Shown here: positions 32,001-44,900 of the stretch, one piece after another
How positions within the stretch are numbered: the stretch's first letter is position 1
Layout of the letters: the number at the start of each line of letters is the position of its first letter
Assembly: GCA_932521035.1 (NCBI GenBank)
Contig: OW051494.1
Location: 3,148,001-3,212,000 of the forward strand
DNA from: Oscheius dolichura
Lineage: Eukaryota; Nematoda; Chromadorea; Rhabditida; Rhabditidae
DNA: 64,000 bases
Direction: 5' to 3'
Notes under the pieces: model-generated
What the model saw: the letters and a program-made list of their open reading frames with translations, nothing else
What the model was told of the DNA's origin: nothing
Databases searched by the model: none
Program-made: the position numbers and the translations under genes

Positions 32001-35000
32001 AAGACGGAGACAAATGTTGATAGAAAACACTGAATCAGGAAGAAAAACAAGGACGTCGACGTCGCGGACGAGAGACGCGGGAAAGAGAAACGGTGCAAAC
32101 ATACAACGCGGACGGGGCGGTCGCTGTGGACATAAACCGCAGCTTTGCACCCCGGCGTATACATTTTGGAGGGGGGAGGATTAAAATCACAGCGTGTTTG
32201 CTGCTGGCCAAATAATTATGCCAATTTAGATGAGGATAAAGGCTTCACGTGCCAGGAAGGGTAGGGTTTGCGTGTTGTTTTCTTCTTTTTGGGAAGAGGA
32301 GAGTCTAACGAGAAGAAGCCCCCAAGAGGACTCGTCGTCGTCCTTCCGGCCTCTCTCCTCATTATTATTTCAAAAGGAAGGCGCCGGAGAAGAGAGAGAA
32401 GAGAGGAGAGAAAAAGGCCCCGCGGATTTCGACGAGTGAAAGTTGTTGATCTTCGATTCGTCACACCGTGAACAAAGCAGCCACCCCCCGAAATCCGGGG
32501 GCCCCCCGGACGAACAGGCGCCGGCTGGTTGGATGGTGGCAAAAGTGACCGACGGGAGGATGAGGGGGAAAATAAGAGAGGGGCCCATTTAGATTCTCAT
32601 CTAGGGGTGCATGTGCACCCGAGTTCTTGTTTACGTCTGGTCGGATGGGCAGATCTCGTTCCCCCCAGTGCCTAATCCGGTGGTGGCAGGGGTGATCTGT
32701 GGCCCCTCGGTGAGTCGCCACCGAGATTAGAACTCAATCAGAACTGCGGAAATTAGTTTTGAGCACGGCCCGCCGACACACACACAGGTTGTCCCTGAAC
32801 TAATCCCGGAGGCTAAGCTGCTTTGCAACTGGAAGGGGAGGGGCTGGGGCGAATGGCGTGGGACACAACAAATTGTTTCCGTCGGCCGGCTTCCGCCTCG
32901 GCTAACTATTTCCGGAGGAGGGGGTCCGCTCTCGCTAGACTTCTCAAAATAAAATAGAGACAAGAAGACGAGAAGAAGAGGGATGGGGACGACGGGGGAC
33001 GGGCGTAATGGAACGGGGGATGGGGGCCGCGGGGAGACTCTCACTTTCCGACAACGAGTCCTGAATCAGTCTAGATGCGGGGCCGAGATCATCTCTCTCG
33101 TCACATGAAAATGTTCGAGGGCGACGACACAAGGAGCCCGTCGTCGTTGACTATGCAAACAGGGGGGCGACGACTATACGGAAATAAATATTTGCTCGAA
33201 ATAGATAGGGAAAAAACGAAGGAGGAGGAGGTGGAGGAGGACAAGAGGACTTACCTCCTTAATTCGGCGAAGTCTCCTGGCCTCGCGGTGTTTCTTGCTC
33301 TTCCTCTTCTTGCCCTTCTTCCGTAGCTCCTTGTCTCTCTTCACGCGACGAGTCTCTTTCCGAGCCTCGTGTTCTCTCTTCCTCTTGCGGATCTCTTCCT
33401 AAATTCTCTCGCTCTTTCCCTCAACATACTCTAGCTTACGTTCCGCTGGAGGACCTTTTCCTTCTCGTCGAGCCAAGCTTTTTTGAGCTCCTTGGTGAGA
33501 GTCCCGTTGGCCTTGGCCTCCTTGACAGTCCTCTTCAGCTGGGCGTGCTTCTCCCGTCTGACGCGTCTTGCTTTATTCCTCTTGATCTCTCGGCTCTTCT
33601 TCCGCAGTGCCCGATTGTGATATTCGATTAGCTTCTGAAAATCATTTCGTCTTCTTTTTTTCTCCGGGTTGTCACTTTACAGCCCAAGGGCACATTTCTC
33701 TCTCCCGAGGGGTGTAACGTCCCCCCTTCGAGAGCGGGAGAGAGCGAAGAGAAATCAACCATCCCCCCAAAGTGCAAACATTGTAAACCCAGATGGAAAG
33801 GGGGGAGGGGGTATTCTGGGGACAGGGCAGGGCGGCGACAAGTGACAGCTGATTGAAAAAGGTACGAGACACGGGTCTGTTGACTTCGTCTTCAAGGTGC
33901 TCGCCCAGCTGTGGGAATATTTGTCTGTCTCGCTTCTTTGAACCCGGCCAATTTAAATAGTCATCAGGGAGGATACGGTAAAGAGAGAGAGAAGGGGAGG
34001 GTGCCCTCGTTAGCCGGGCGGAATATTTTCTCCTGGAAGGGGGAGAGAGTACGCGTCGTCTGTTGCCCCCATTAGGAAAATGAAGACGGGGGATCTTGTG
34101 ATGTTGCTTATCGCCTTGCCCTTGCCAGATTATGCGAAGATCGGTTCCACACATTTCCTGCTACTGCTGCTCGTAATGTGAGAGAGAGCCGGGGCTTATT
34201 AGACGGAACGACGACGACGACGACGGGGGGACACGTCACACGGGAAAGCGAAAGGCAAGAAGTGCAGCGGTGGCGAGTGTGTCGCTATTTTCGCGGGTTT
34301 TTTTCGTCGTCGTCGATCTTCCCCGCCAAAAAACCATCTGCGGGGAGAGAGAGAGAGAAAGATACAAAATGCGGATGGATGACCCCCCGAGAGAGACTAC
34401 TGTAGGCAGTGTGTGTGTTCCTCCTCTGCTAACCAATTCAGTTGGGGGGAGTTCCGAGACCTCCCCCAAAATTCAATTTCCCCGCGGGTCGCTGCTGCAA
34501 CAGAGGGCTGCCCGGACTAAATAGACCAGAAAAACATTTCCTCTCTCGGAGAGCAGGCAGCGGAGAGGGGAGAGAGAAGAGAGGAGTAAAGACCAATCAG
34601 ACTAAAAAGGGAGGAGAGTCGTCGATTATTAGACAACCCGGCGAGTGGGGTACAAACATCACTCTGTCCTCCCCGGGTCCCCCCTTTAATGGAATTGCCA
34701 TCACCCGAGATTAGCCCCGTGTCTCTGTCTCTGGCCGGCTGATCAGAACAGAAATAAATGGGCTCTCATTCAATTTGGTTGACACAGCTGAAAATGAGAG
34801 ATATCTGCCGCCATTTAATAAAGTGCACTTTCGACACAGGGGGGAGGACGAGAGGGATAAGGGGTGGAGGATGATATCAGGCAGGAGGATAAGGGAGAGA
34901 GAGACGGCAGACGATTGGCTCTGGAAGGAATTGTAGCCGAGTGGCTCTTCCGGATCGAATAAGACACCCCGTGAGGGGGAAGAGCCGATCGGCCAGGGCA

Positions 35001-37114
35001 GGGAGGGGACCGACTGACTTATTCCCAGAACTACATATCATCATTAGATTCTCTCTCCCCTTCTCTGCACACGGATTTCTAATGAATAGCGTGACTAGAA
35101 TTGTCAGTAGCCAATTAGAAAAGGAGCCGTGTGTGTGGGAATTCAAGAAGGACTCACACATCTCGCTCTCTGCAGAAAAAGAGAGGAGGGACTATTCTAG
35201 GGAAAGAAAGAAAAAGAGAATGAATGACATTTACGGAGTAATAATTGCAAATGCCCTCGCTCTCTCTCTGCGTAGATAATTTTCCCGCTAACGTAATAAA
35301 TTTAACCGGAATTGAGTGGATTTATTATTGGGGGCTGAGATGTGATTACTAGGGGGGCTCGTCGTGTGTTTCCGTCTTTTTCTCTGCTCTGCGAAAGTTG
35401 CCCGCGGGTCGAACTCTGGTGCGTAATGCCATTTGGAGAGGGAGACAGAGAGGGAGAGCAATTGACTTTCTTATTGGGGGGCTTATTGATGGTGTGCGGT
35501 TCTTTTTGAGGGGGGTGGGGGAACGAACCTTCTTCCTGCGGATTTTTCTCTTGATTCTGTTGATTTTCCGGACTCTGTTCTGGATGAACCGACGTCGTCG
35601 CTGCTCGAAGAAGGCCCGTCGCCGGCCGGCCTCGATGGCGAATGTCTGAAACCGGGAGAGTGTATATAGCAGGGGAAAATAATTATGGAAACAGGTGGGA
35701 GGAAAGGGCGGAGAAGACGGGAAATCAGGGGGGCCGTTGTGGGAAATGGGAATATTCACACGGGCAGAGATTATAGAAGCCGATGACATTAGCCGCGGTT
35801 GAGCAGCTGGCCAGAAAAAGAGACCGTTCTGAGTCAGAGATTTCTTGGGAAAGGGAGGAGAATGAATAGGGGACTGATTTGAAGGGGAGACTATTCCTAG
35901 AAGAAGAAAAGTCACAAATTAGGGGAGGGCGGCCAGGGGACTCGGGAGAATGGTAAGGGGAATGTGGATGACTCAAATCGACAGGGACAACATTACAAGG
36001 GGACGGCAGACTAAACATGGGCTTTTTACGATTTCGAGGACTCACTCGCTCATCCTCCCGGCAGGTGAAGCAGAGCAGGGAGAACTCGTCGATGATGAGC
36101 TCGTCCACGAAGGGCAGCAGCTTCTTCTCTTTGGCTTCCTTCTTCGCCTGAAATGGGAGATTTGAATAAAAAAGGAACAGAGGAGATCGCCTACCTTCTT
36201 CTTCTTGGTCTTCGTCTTCTTTTCCCCCTTCTGCTGTTCCTTATCCTTCGTCTTTGGCTTCTTTCCTTTTGTCTTCTTCGTGTCCTCCTTTTTCCCATCT
36301 TCCATTTTCACTTTTTTCTTCGTCTTCCCTATCTTCTTCTTCTCTTTTCCCTCCTCCTTATTCTCCTTGTTACTCTCCGTGGATCCTGTCTTTGAGGGTG
36401 CCGTCTCCTTGACGATCTCCAATTTGATCGGGGTAGAATTGGTTACATTGTTCTCCACTGATATCGTCTCCTCGGCGGTCTCCGTCTTCAATGTCTTCGA
36501 ACAGCACGGCTCCTCCTCTTTTATCTCCGTCTTGACCGTCTCCCCTGTGGCGGCCTTCTGCTCCGTGGCCAATCTCTTCTCCGGCGACAGGGATGCATAT
36601 TTCGGCACTTTGAACTTTCCTGCAAGCGTGTCTTTGAGTCTCAAATTACAAAAGACTCACTCAAGTATTGTCTCGTCTTCGGACACCACATGTCGTGGAG
36701 GGTGTGCTTCTTCGGTGGCGGTAGCGGCTTCTGCGGGACGATCCTCACCCGTCCTCCCTTCTTCACCGGCTCGGGTTGTTTCACAACATTGGATCCTCCC
36801 CGGCCCCGTCCTTTGCCCCTGCCGGGTTTCGGGGTATCCTCCTTGTGATGGCCGTTCTGCTGTCTGTTGCCTATATTGGCACCCTTCTTGGGCGGTCGTC
36901 CCTTCTTGTGATAGTTCCTATTCGTCGGGGGAAGCGGCGTCTTGAAACAGGAATCATCGAATGGCTTCGTCGGGGTGCTGGTCGCACTCCCGGGCGAGGG
37001 GGCAACTACGATTGCCGTTGGCATGGTTTGATTCTGGAATTGACCGGGGTCATCGGAGACCGAGAGGAGACGACAAACCTCGTTGACTTTTGACGTGGAT
37101 GGTGTATTTTGCAT
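25152..37114 (-). CDS. AUTS2/fibrosin-like (tay) large nuclear protein
   Basis: ATG 37114 opens MQNTPSTSKVNEVCRLLS; exons follow with matching splice phases down to a stop at 25152. Order: AT-hook-like GRPPKKG and GRGKGRGRGG; KKHTLHDMWCPKTRQYL; a Glu/Lys-rich region (about 36160-36600); LLPFVDELIIDEFSLLCFTC; a very basic helix (35535-35645, KINRIKRKIRRKKV; 33255-33643, Arg/Lys-rich); KLGRGRKMKDPGP; GIIGIAKSDSSNSTPLPIIA; GNPFLSGAGTTVSIPFLQLL; then KPGRWCNMHVQIAQNVQNAR, which matches the AUTS2/fibrosin signature (KPGKWCAMHVxIAxxI); and a Gln-rich tail with a pure Q run. AUTS2 proteins join a PRC1 variant that activates neuronal genes. Introns of about 1.9 and 3.9 kb are exceptional here. The KPGRWC match is from memory; the rest is low complexity, so the gene could also be two genes, though the phases agree throughout. 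Confidence 0.55.
25970..26075 (-). repeat. Polyglutamine-coding (CAR)n tract
   Basis: Mixed CAA/CAG codons on the minus strand encode about 30 glutamines broken by a few His residues. The tract lies in the C-terminal Gln-rich part of the AUTS2-like protein. The CAA interruptions make it less prone to expansion than pure CAG. Confidence 0.8.
29367..33254 (-). other. 3.9-kb intron of the AUTS2-like gene, purine-rich on + strand
   Basis: Both borders are clear on the minus strand: donor after RRLRRIKE (GTAAGT) and acceptor before KQALKLG, both phase 0. Inside I find no exon, RNA gene or transposon protein. The plus strand is strongly enriched in G and A (long GGGGGAGGA, GAGAGAGG blocks), so the intron RNA is C/U-rich. 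Many open frames here are by-products of this bias. Confidence 0.55.
33644..35534 (-). other. 1.9-kb intron of the AUTS2-like gene
   Basis: Lies between the exons ending KRKIRRKK (donor GTTCGT) and starting KLIEYHNRAL. It has the same purine-rich plus-strand composition as the 3.9-kb intron. Nothing else recognised. Confidence 0.5.
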
Positions 37115-40100
37115 GACCCTAGTCGAGTCGCATCTCCCTCAAAAAGCTGAAAACTGTCTTTCTCTCTGGTTATACGGGATAGACTAAGAGTGAGAACAAT
37201 GACATTGAATGACCTTTGAAGGTCGCGGAACTATGCTGGCGGGAAGGGAGAGCGGAGGAGAGGACGGGACAGGGCGATGACTCTCGGCCAGGGAATCCAA
37301 AAAGTATGGCAGCGGCAGGGGAAAGGGACCAAGGCAAACAGTCGGACAGTCAAAAGACGGCCAATCGATTAGATGGACTTTCTCACGGGCGAGAGAACAG
37401 ATGGCAGGGTGATAACCAGCTTGGGACACGGAGGATGGCCCGTAGTTCCTTTTTGAATAGACTATTTTAAGAGGATATTCAAAGTCCTCTTTAGGGTCAT
37501 AAAATGAGCGTCATAAATTGTGGCCGTCGTCTGTTGTGAACTCGCGAGCCGAAGAACAAAAAGATTAATCTTGCAGGAAATGTTTGTGTTGCCGATTTGT
37601 TATTAGAGCAAACATCGACTCCATCATCTGTATTATAGGCAGATAAAACGGAGGATGGGAAAGTCAGGGGGCAGGCCTCTTCCCTGATCTCCTCTCGCCT
37701 TGTCCTCCCGTGGCGCTCTCTCCTCCTAAACCCATTAGTCATTTGCACCCGCACCCGAACTATTAGATGGGTGGCTGAAAAAAAAGAGGAGAAAAAGAAT
37801 TATTAATGGTTCCTCATGAGCTCGGGAGAGAGAACGGGAGATTCAAAGCACCTCGGGATTTGTTTCACGCCACGACAAATGTCACCTCAGACGGGGGAGA
37901 TCAATTTTCTTCCCCACCCTTCTCGTAAATGGACAAATCATTCCATTCTCCTCCCCTCCCCCTTATTCGCAACATCCACTTACACACCCCGTATTAAATT
38001 GAACTATCTCCACGGGGGAAGAAATACCCGTATGGGGAAGAGGCCTTATCAGGAAGGGAGAAAGGGGAGAGGCCATATCGCTGGCTGTGGGAACACAAGA
38101 ACTTAAGCCAATCGGGGGAGGAGGACGGACGGGGAGAATGAGAAGGCGGACGAAGGAGGACACCGGAAACTGTATCTGGTGTCTAACTGTGGCTGTCTCT
38201 AATTTATAAGACGAGGCTAAAGGTCAAGAAGACGTGACACCTTTGAAGGAAAAGGTCTAATTGAAATACAAAACAGTGGGAAGAGTTTGAACAGGATCAA
38301 AAGATCAGCCACCAGTATATCCCCTCTCCCCGGGGCGGAACAGCGAGGATAATATAGAGATGTGTACACATATGTCGCCCCCCTCTAGATCTCCCCCCGA
38401 GCTTTGAATAAAGTAACCTCCTCAGCGAGGGGGCCATTCCCTGACCCTAGCCGAGAAAAAGGCGCCATTTGGTGGCGGGGTCGCCATTAGGACTACAAGG
38501 CGGGAGGGGGGAGGAGTAATCCCGTCTCGGGACCACCTGTCTTCCCACCAGCTGGTTGTCTTCAACAGAGAGTTTCCCCTCTAAATAAGAGAATATAACT
38601 CCCCCTTAATAGCCATCTATCGAATCAAAATTACCCCCCTCTCTCTGGATCAAAAAACACCCGGGTGACACCACGTGATTATACAAAACATTTGCTCGAG
38701 GGGAGAGACGTTTCCCCCGGGGGGAGGACAGGGGAGGACAGTCCCCAGCCGACTGGAGGGGGAAGACAGTCAGAAGTCGAGACGGAGTGGTGTAAATCAA
38801 GGGTTGGCTATAATTGTAGCGGTGTGACGACTCCCGGAAGTCCGCACCACGGCCGAACTTCGACGGCCCGTATCTCGGGCGCCGATGGTCCGATCCGGCC
38901 GGGACCTGGCCAAAAGAAACTTTAGCATCGAGATCTGTCGATTCCTATCAAGAACCCCGCTTTTTGGGCAACTTTGAAATTTTGGGTCTTTGCGGGCCCG
39001 ACGGTGTCCCACACGAACTGGGACGCTTCTTTCCGACAGAAAACGATTTCTTCATGGGGTAAAAACTAATTTTTAGCTCTTAACAAGGCTGTTAGAAGGG
39101 AAATTCCTTAGGAGATCGAAGAAATGGAACTGTTCGCCAAGAGTAGAGTCAAAAAGTAGCTGGGATGAAACCAGACGACCTACTGATGAAAATAGACAAA
39201 AAATGAAAGCAGTTGGAGTGGAAAAGCATACGAAACAGGGAGCAATGTATAAGAGAACAGCCGGCCCGATTGGTTGGGGGAGAGAGAAGGCGGCGGTCGG
39301 TGCCAAACACTCTGCGTCCTCGTCCACCCAACCCCGCTCTGGCCTCTCCCGCCACAGCCCGCTATCTAGACCCGCTTCAAACCCGGTCTACGCCATTATC
39401 CACCGCTCAACATTAAAAGGACCAACTTCTCTCTCTCTTCTGCTGTCCCCATCTCTATCTGTCAGATGGTCAACGGGCCAGGAAGATTTGGGGGAGGGGG
39501 CAGGGGGAAAAGAGGAGGGGGATTAGTCAGACGAAGCCCCCTTGCATCACGCATCTTGTGAGTGAAACGCATGAGAACAGGGCTTATCACTCGAGGAGGG
39601 GGGCTTTTTCAAGGGGGTGACGAGGGGCCTTTACTACTCAGAAAAGGGGAAGAGAGACTCCCGGCGGTGGAGAAGAAAGAAGCAGAAGTCCAAATTGAAC
39701 AGGGGAGGGGACAATAATTTAGGCGGGCAAAACACCTGCCAAAGTGATTATTATTACGGGAGAAATAGCATGGGGAGGAGAGGTCAATATGGGGGTGAGT
39801 TGGAGGAAGGGGCATGTCCCACCCTAGACAAGGGGAGGAGAGGTCGTCCCGGGGAAAAGTTCAATAGGGAGAGAGGGTACACAATGAGAAAGATCCCCCT
39901 AGACGGGGGGTCAAATTTCAATGGAGAAGGACCGTTACCCCTTCCTCTTTTTATCAGAGGGGGAGGAGATCCCCTATTGTTCTTGAAGAGTGGCTTATTT
40001 TTCCAGGGAAGTGGGATATTTGGGGGTGAGAAAGGCCGGGGGATAATCTGTCAAAAATAGTCGAGGAAAAGAATTTCATAGGGAGGATCCTCCCGGTAAT

Positions 40101-41915
40101 AGGACCTCAATTAAAGAGAAGATGACAACAGAGGGGGCAGGGGGGAAGTGTTCCCCCTTCAGGAGGAAGAGGACGCTATAGGAGGGTGGTCGAAAAATCG
40201 ATAATTGTAACAGAGAGGAGAGGAGATGAAAGTGGACGGGAGCCGAGGCAGCAGCACCTCCTCCTCCCTCGTCGTCCTCCTGCCCTCCTTCTCTAGATTA
40301 TTTATGGGAAAAAGAAAAGAGTAAATAGGAGAGAGAAGGGGGAGAACACGTGGATTGGGAATGGTCAGTGAGTGTAATGGGCGGGAATTTGTCACCCTTC
40401 CATACGGGTGGACGGAGTCGTCTCTCTCCCTGACCTGGCCTTATCCAAAGAGACAATTAACCGAGGGAAAGGGAGACGAGATAACTAAGTGATGAACAGG
40501 GAGAAGAAACAGAAAGAATAACACAGCAGACACAATTAATTCCGAGCGGCAGCCGATAATCTTTGGTCAGAGATCACAGGGCATATAAAGGGTGCAGGAG
40601 GGGGAAATGCACTAGCTGCCCCGTTTCTGTGGGAAACACCCGCTCCCAAAAAAGCAGACGTAACCCCAATTTAGTGTTTCCCTTCGGGGGGCATTTCAGA
40701 CAGATTTCACCTGGAAGCAGACAATAGATAGACACCTCTTTGGATCTCGTCCTCCCGTAGGAGAAAGCTGCCCCCATGGCATATTAATCGTCGTCTTCCC
40801 GCTCTATTTGTCATAGAAGATTCTTGTGAACAGAAAAAGGGGCGAGTGACCCCCCGTCCCCAAGGAACCAAATGAAGGTCGCGTCAGGGTGAGTCAATGT
40901 GCCAGCTGGCCGCGAACAGCAAAAAGTGGTACCGGGTCAGGGTATATAAATAGAGGGCGGGAATATATGGAAAATAGGCAATACTCTCCGAAGAACGGGA
41001 AGAGTCGCCGTCCTCAGTTGCCTTCTAAGAGACTAAAATCTGGAGGAACAGTGGCCATACGTGGCCCGAGGTTACACCCCGGGGGCCCACAATGACCAGG
41101 CACTTCGTCGATTCCAGATGGGACACAGAGAATGCATTTTATTAATTTATCTACAAAAATGGACAGAAATCAACCAGAAATACGGCTGCTAGATCGTTCA
41201 CAGATCATATCGAAGGGTTCCCCAGGGCACATCATGTAGGTGTGCCTGCCACGCTTGTCCGGTAGTCCGAGCAGGCCCGCTTCGTTTCACAACATACTCC
41301 CTCTAACCTGTAATCTCGTCGCTGGTCTGTTTATCAATCTCTGCCAGTTTATGCAGCAAAGAACCCGACCTCAGACCATTTTGGAACTTGTCTCTCCTCA
41401 TCCATCGAGAGGAGCCCATCCTCCTTGGTTGTATCTCTAATGCTGAGAGGTCACACTCCTCTGCCACCTGTTGTCCCTCCAGTTATCTTGCTTTGCCTAT
41501 AAGAATAACAAATTAACACTGTAGTCCGGTAACGACATCAGAAAGAAGAAGAAGAGCCTTCAAGAGAGGTTCTGCCGGTCCAGCTGGTCTCTGTGTCACT
41601 TGTCCTCTTTCCCAACTGCCTTCAATCTGTGCTCTTATCATCCCAGCCAGTTTATACAGTAAATAGCACTGACTCACGTCATGTGGGAAGTCGCCTCTCC
41701 TCCTCCTCTTCTGGTTGTTTGAATAGCCCAGTCCCTTGTATTTTGTGCTGAGGGGGCCATCCTCCCCTATTAACTCTCCAGTTATCTCGATTGTTTTGCC
41801 TATAAATGTACACAGTACGAGTCACAAAACACGCGAGACCCTTTTACTGCCTCCACTCCTTCCATTTCTCTTCTTTCTCTCTATTCTTCTCACAATTTTC
41901 TCTATTTTTCCAGTT
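37115..41915. other. 4.8-kb purine-rich intergenic region
   Basis: This lies between divergent starts of the AUTS2-like gene and esterase 2. It is G/A-rich on the plus strand up to about 41 kb, with many GGGGGAGG runs and no convincing exons. A compositionally distinct island at about 38815-39010 (GTATCTCGGGCGCCGATGG...) contains CpG-rich sequence unlike its surroundings. From 41.1 to 41.9 kb the sequence turns pyrimidine-rich and contains two similar blocks: TGTCCCTCCAGTTATCTTG..TTGCCTATAA at about 41471-41503 and TCTCCAGTTATCTCG..TTGCCTATAA at about 41775-41804, a degenerate direct repeat. Confidence 0.5.
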
Positions 41916-44900
41916 ATGGGACACTCACACTCCCAGTATCCGTTATCAAGAGAGATTATCACAACTACCGGACCAATTATCGGCAGAAGACTGGTCCACG
42001 AAGGAGAGAAACTGGTAACACTCCTCAGTTTCTCTCGGATTTACCCTCGAATTTTAGGTGGACGCCTTCCAAGGAATCCCGTATGCCGCCCCGCCAGTGG
42101 GGCCACTCCGCTTCAAGGTCTGCAGTCCTCCCTGTCTAGAAAACCCTCTTTCAGAAGCCAGAGCCCCATCCGGTCTGGACAGATGTCAAAGAATGCAATG
42201 GCTTTGGCAACCGTTCCATCCAGAAGGGCCACGCTATGGAGAAGAAGAAACTGCCCCCAATATCCGAAGACTGCCTGACGTTGAATGTCTTCACCCCCGT
42301 CTGGGAGCCGAACGACGAGGAGGGTTTCCCCGTGCTGGTCTTCATCCACGGAGGGGCATTCCTCGGCGACAGCTGTGCCAAGTATGGGGATGTCTCCGTC
42401 TGTGAGCACATTGTATGTCATCCTCTCAATCAGAAACACGACTACCCATTTTTAGTGTAAGAAGGGTGTGGTCTTTGTGACTCTGCAATACCGATTGGGC
42501 TACCTGGGCATGTGGACGACGGGAGACGACTGTTGCAAGGGGAATCTCCTCTTCTGGGATATGACCATGGCACTCCACTGGATACAACAGAACATCCGGA
42601 AGTTCAACGGCAACCCGGGCAACGTGACCCTGATGGGACAGTCGGCCGGAGGAGCCTCCGTCGACCTGCTCAGCCTCAGTCCCCATTCTCGAGGTAGCTG
42701 TCTCTCCCTCTCGGCCAGTCTCCTCCCTTTCCAGACCTCTTCCATAAAGTCATCCCCATGGCTGGCAACGCCTCTTGTAGCTTCGCTAATAATTATGGAA
42801 ACGTGGAATACTGCCGCCAGGGAGCAGAATCCTTTGGAGTGAAGAGCTGCTGGGAAGGAGAGCAGGTAGGGAGGTGTCCTCCTTAGTGATCTCCCTGTCT
42901 TCCAGTACCTGGAGGAGCTGAGACGGCTGCCGGCAGAGACATTCGCTCTGTCGATGGACGACGTCGGGGATAAGATAAAACTCGGGCCGAGGATTGACCA
43001 CGACTTCTTTGCCAAACACGTAAGGACCTCTCCTCCCTTTTCCATTGTCCGGTTTCAGCCAGACGAGTTGAGAAAGGAGGCGCCCTCCAAGCCGCGCCTA
43101 TATGGGATGTGTAGGAGCGAGGCACTGCTCTTCAGTAAGTCTGCTCTCCTCCTCTTCGAATACTGTAAATTTCAGTGTTGGGAGATCGAAGAAAAAACAA
43201 GGACATGATGATCGAAGAAGTTGCGGAGCGCTTCTTCCCGGAGCAGGACTTCCCCGACGAGTTCTACCGTCTTCGGAAGGAGTACTCGGCCAAGGTCCGG
43301 TCACTTCTCGTCGACGACGACAAGAAATCCCTCCCCTGGGCAAATTGTCAGGTAATTCTGCTGATTATTCTCCATTTATGAGGGGTATTCCAGGCAAGGT
43401 CGGATGAATTCCTTGGAGTCGGGACCCAGAAGGCCGTGGTGGATTCGCTCGAGGCGGGCGCCGCTCCCGTCTACCTCTACCGGATGGATTACTGTAATCC
43501 GAAGGCCTTCGGCGGACTGATCTCCTTCTTCGTTCCCTTCAAAGATGCCTCCCACTGTACGGACATCTCCTACGTGGTGGCGGAATCCATCGGCCTACCG
43601 TATGACTTCGATGAGACGGATCTCAAAATGGTCGAGCTCATGACTACTCTCTGGACAAATTTCGCAAAATATGGGTCAGTTTCGGTTGAGAGAAAGGGGA
43701 GGCAGGCAGTTTACAGTGATCCAAATGGGAAGGAGGACGAGCCATCGCCGTTTAGTTTGGTCCCCTCGATGAGGTGGCTGCCGGCGACGAAGGACGAGCC
43801 ACAGAGACATCTTCAAATCGATGTGGAACCCAAAATGAGCAGCAGTTTCTTTGTACGTTTCAATTTGCGGGTTAAAATGGGGGAAAATGCGGTGAGATGA
43901 CGTCCCGTTTCAATAAATCCTACGGTGGCCGCCTTCATGCGAAGCTAAACTGCGCCAACAGGTGGATTGAACTTAAAATCAGTTATCTCGGTCGGGGAAA
44001 TAGATTTTTAAACGGAAACAGCATGGCAGCCGAGGGGAGACCTTGGCGGATACCCGGGTCGAAGAAATCTGACAGAGGTTGTGAACGAGAGCAGCACGAG
44101 AGTGTCCTAGGAGAGGATTCAGACGTCCCCCAGCTTCAGAAGGGGACGACAAGCGGGGAGGAGTTTTTCCCTTGTTCAGATGGTTTCCCACAGGTTTGCC
44201 TCCCTCCAAGAGGTGTTAGCATACCCCTCTCCCATTCCAGGAAACTCTTCGGCGCTAATTAGAAGATAATTAGAGGCGAAGCTGCATTGCTCCTCCATCT
44301 CGAGTGCACTTACAGTTCGAGCCTATGTTTTTGGCCATTGAACTCAGAAGTTCCTCGTCCCCTTTGCCTCCAAAATTCTAGAAATTAGCGAGTTGTCCTT
44401 GGTAGGGCACACGAAGTTCGAAATGGAGACAGCCCAAGGGGGAGCCGCTCGCCCAGGAAGGCTACGCATTTCGTCGGTGTGAAAATTTCGCCCCTTCTCA
44501 TAGCACAGCTCTCCGAGGTCGGCACCTCAAAGGTCTAAAATGGCTAAAATGGTCCCACAGCGACCACATGCCAGTTTTTTATATATTCGTTTCTACATAT
44601 TTCCACGGGTTTTCGATGTCTTATATCGACCCCAAATTACTATAAAACAAAAGAGAAAAACATAAAATAACGCAGATTTGAAGCGTAATGGAATATCAGT
44701 GAATTTTGTTCCGAAATAATCCAAAAATAACTTTTTCTCGTGATATTCTTCCGTTGATACGTCAAAATGATCTCCATAACGAGACTAATTGATTGCAGTA
44801 AAAATGAAAAAGATTGGATGTCACAATTTTGAGAAAGAAATTATCAAAGATTTTGACCGATTTTTCAAAAAATCGACGTTGGATAAAACGGGTGTAAACA

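Noticed and set aside
36205-36945. 246-codon plus-strand hydrophobic frame
   Set aside because: Antisense of the Lys/Glu-rich exon of the AUTS2-like gene; the hydrophobicity comes from reverse-complemented Lys/Glu codons.
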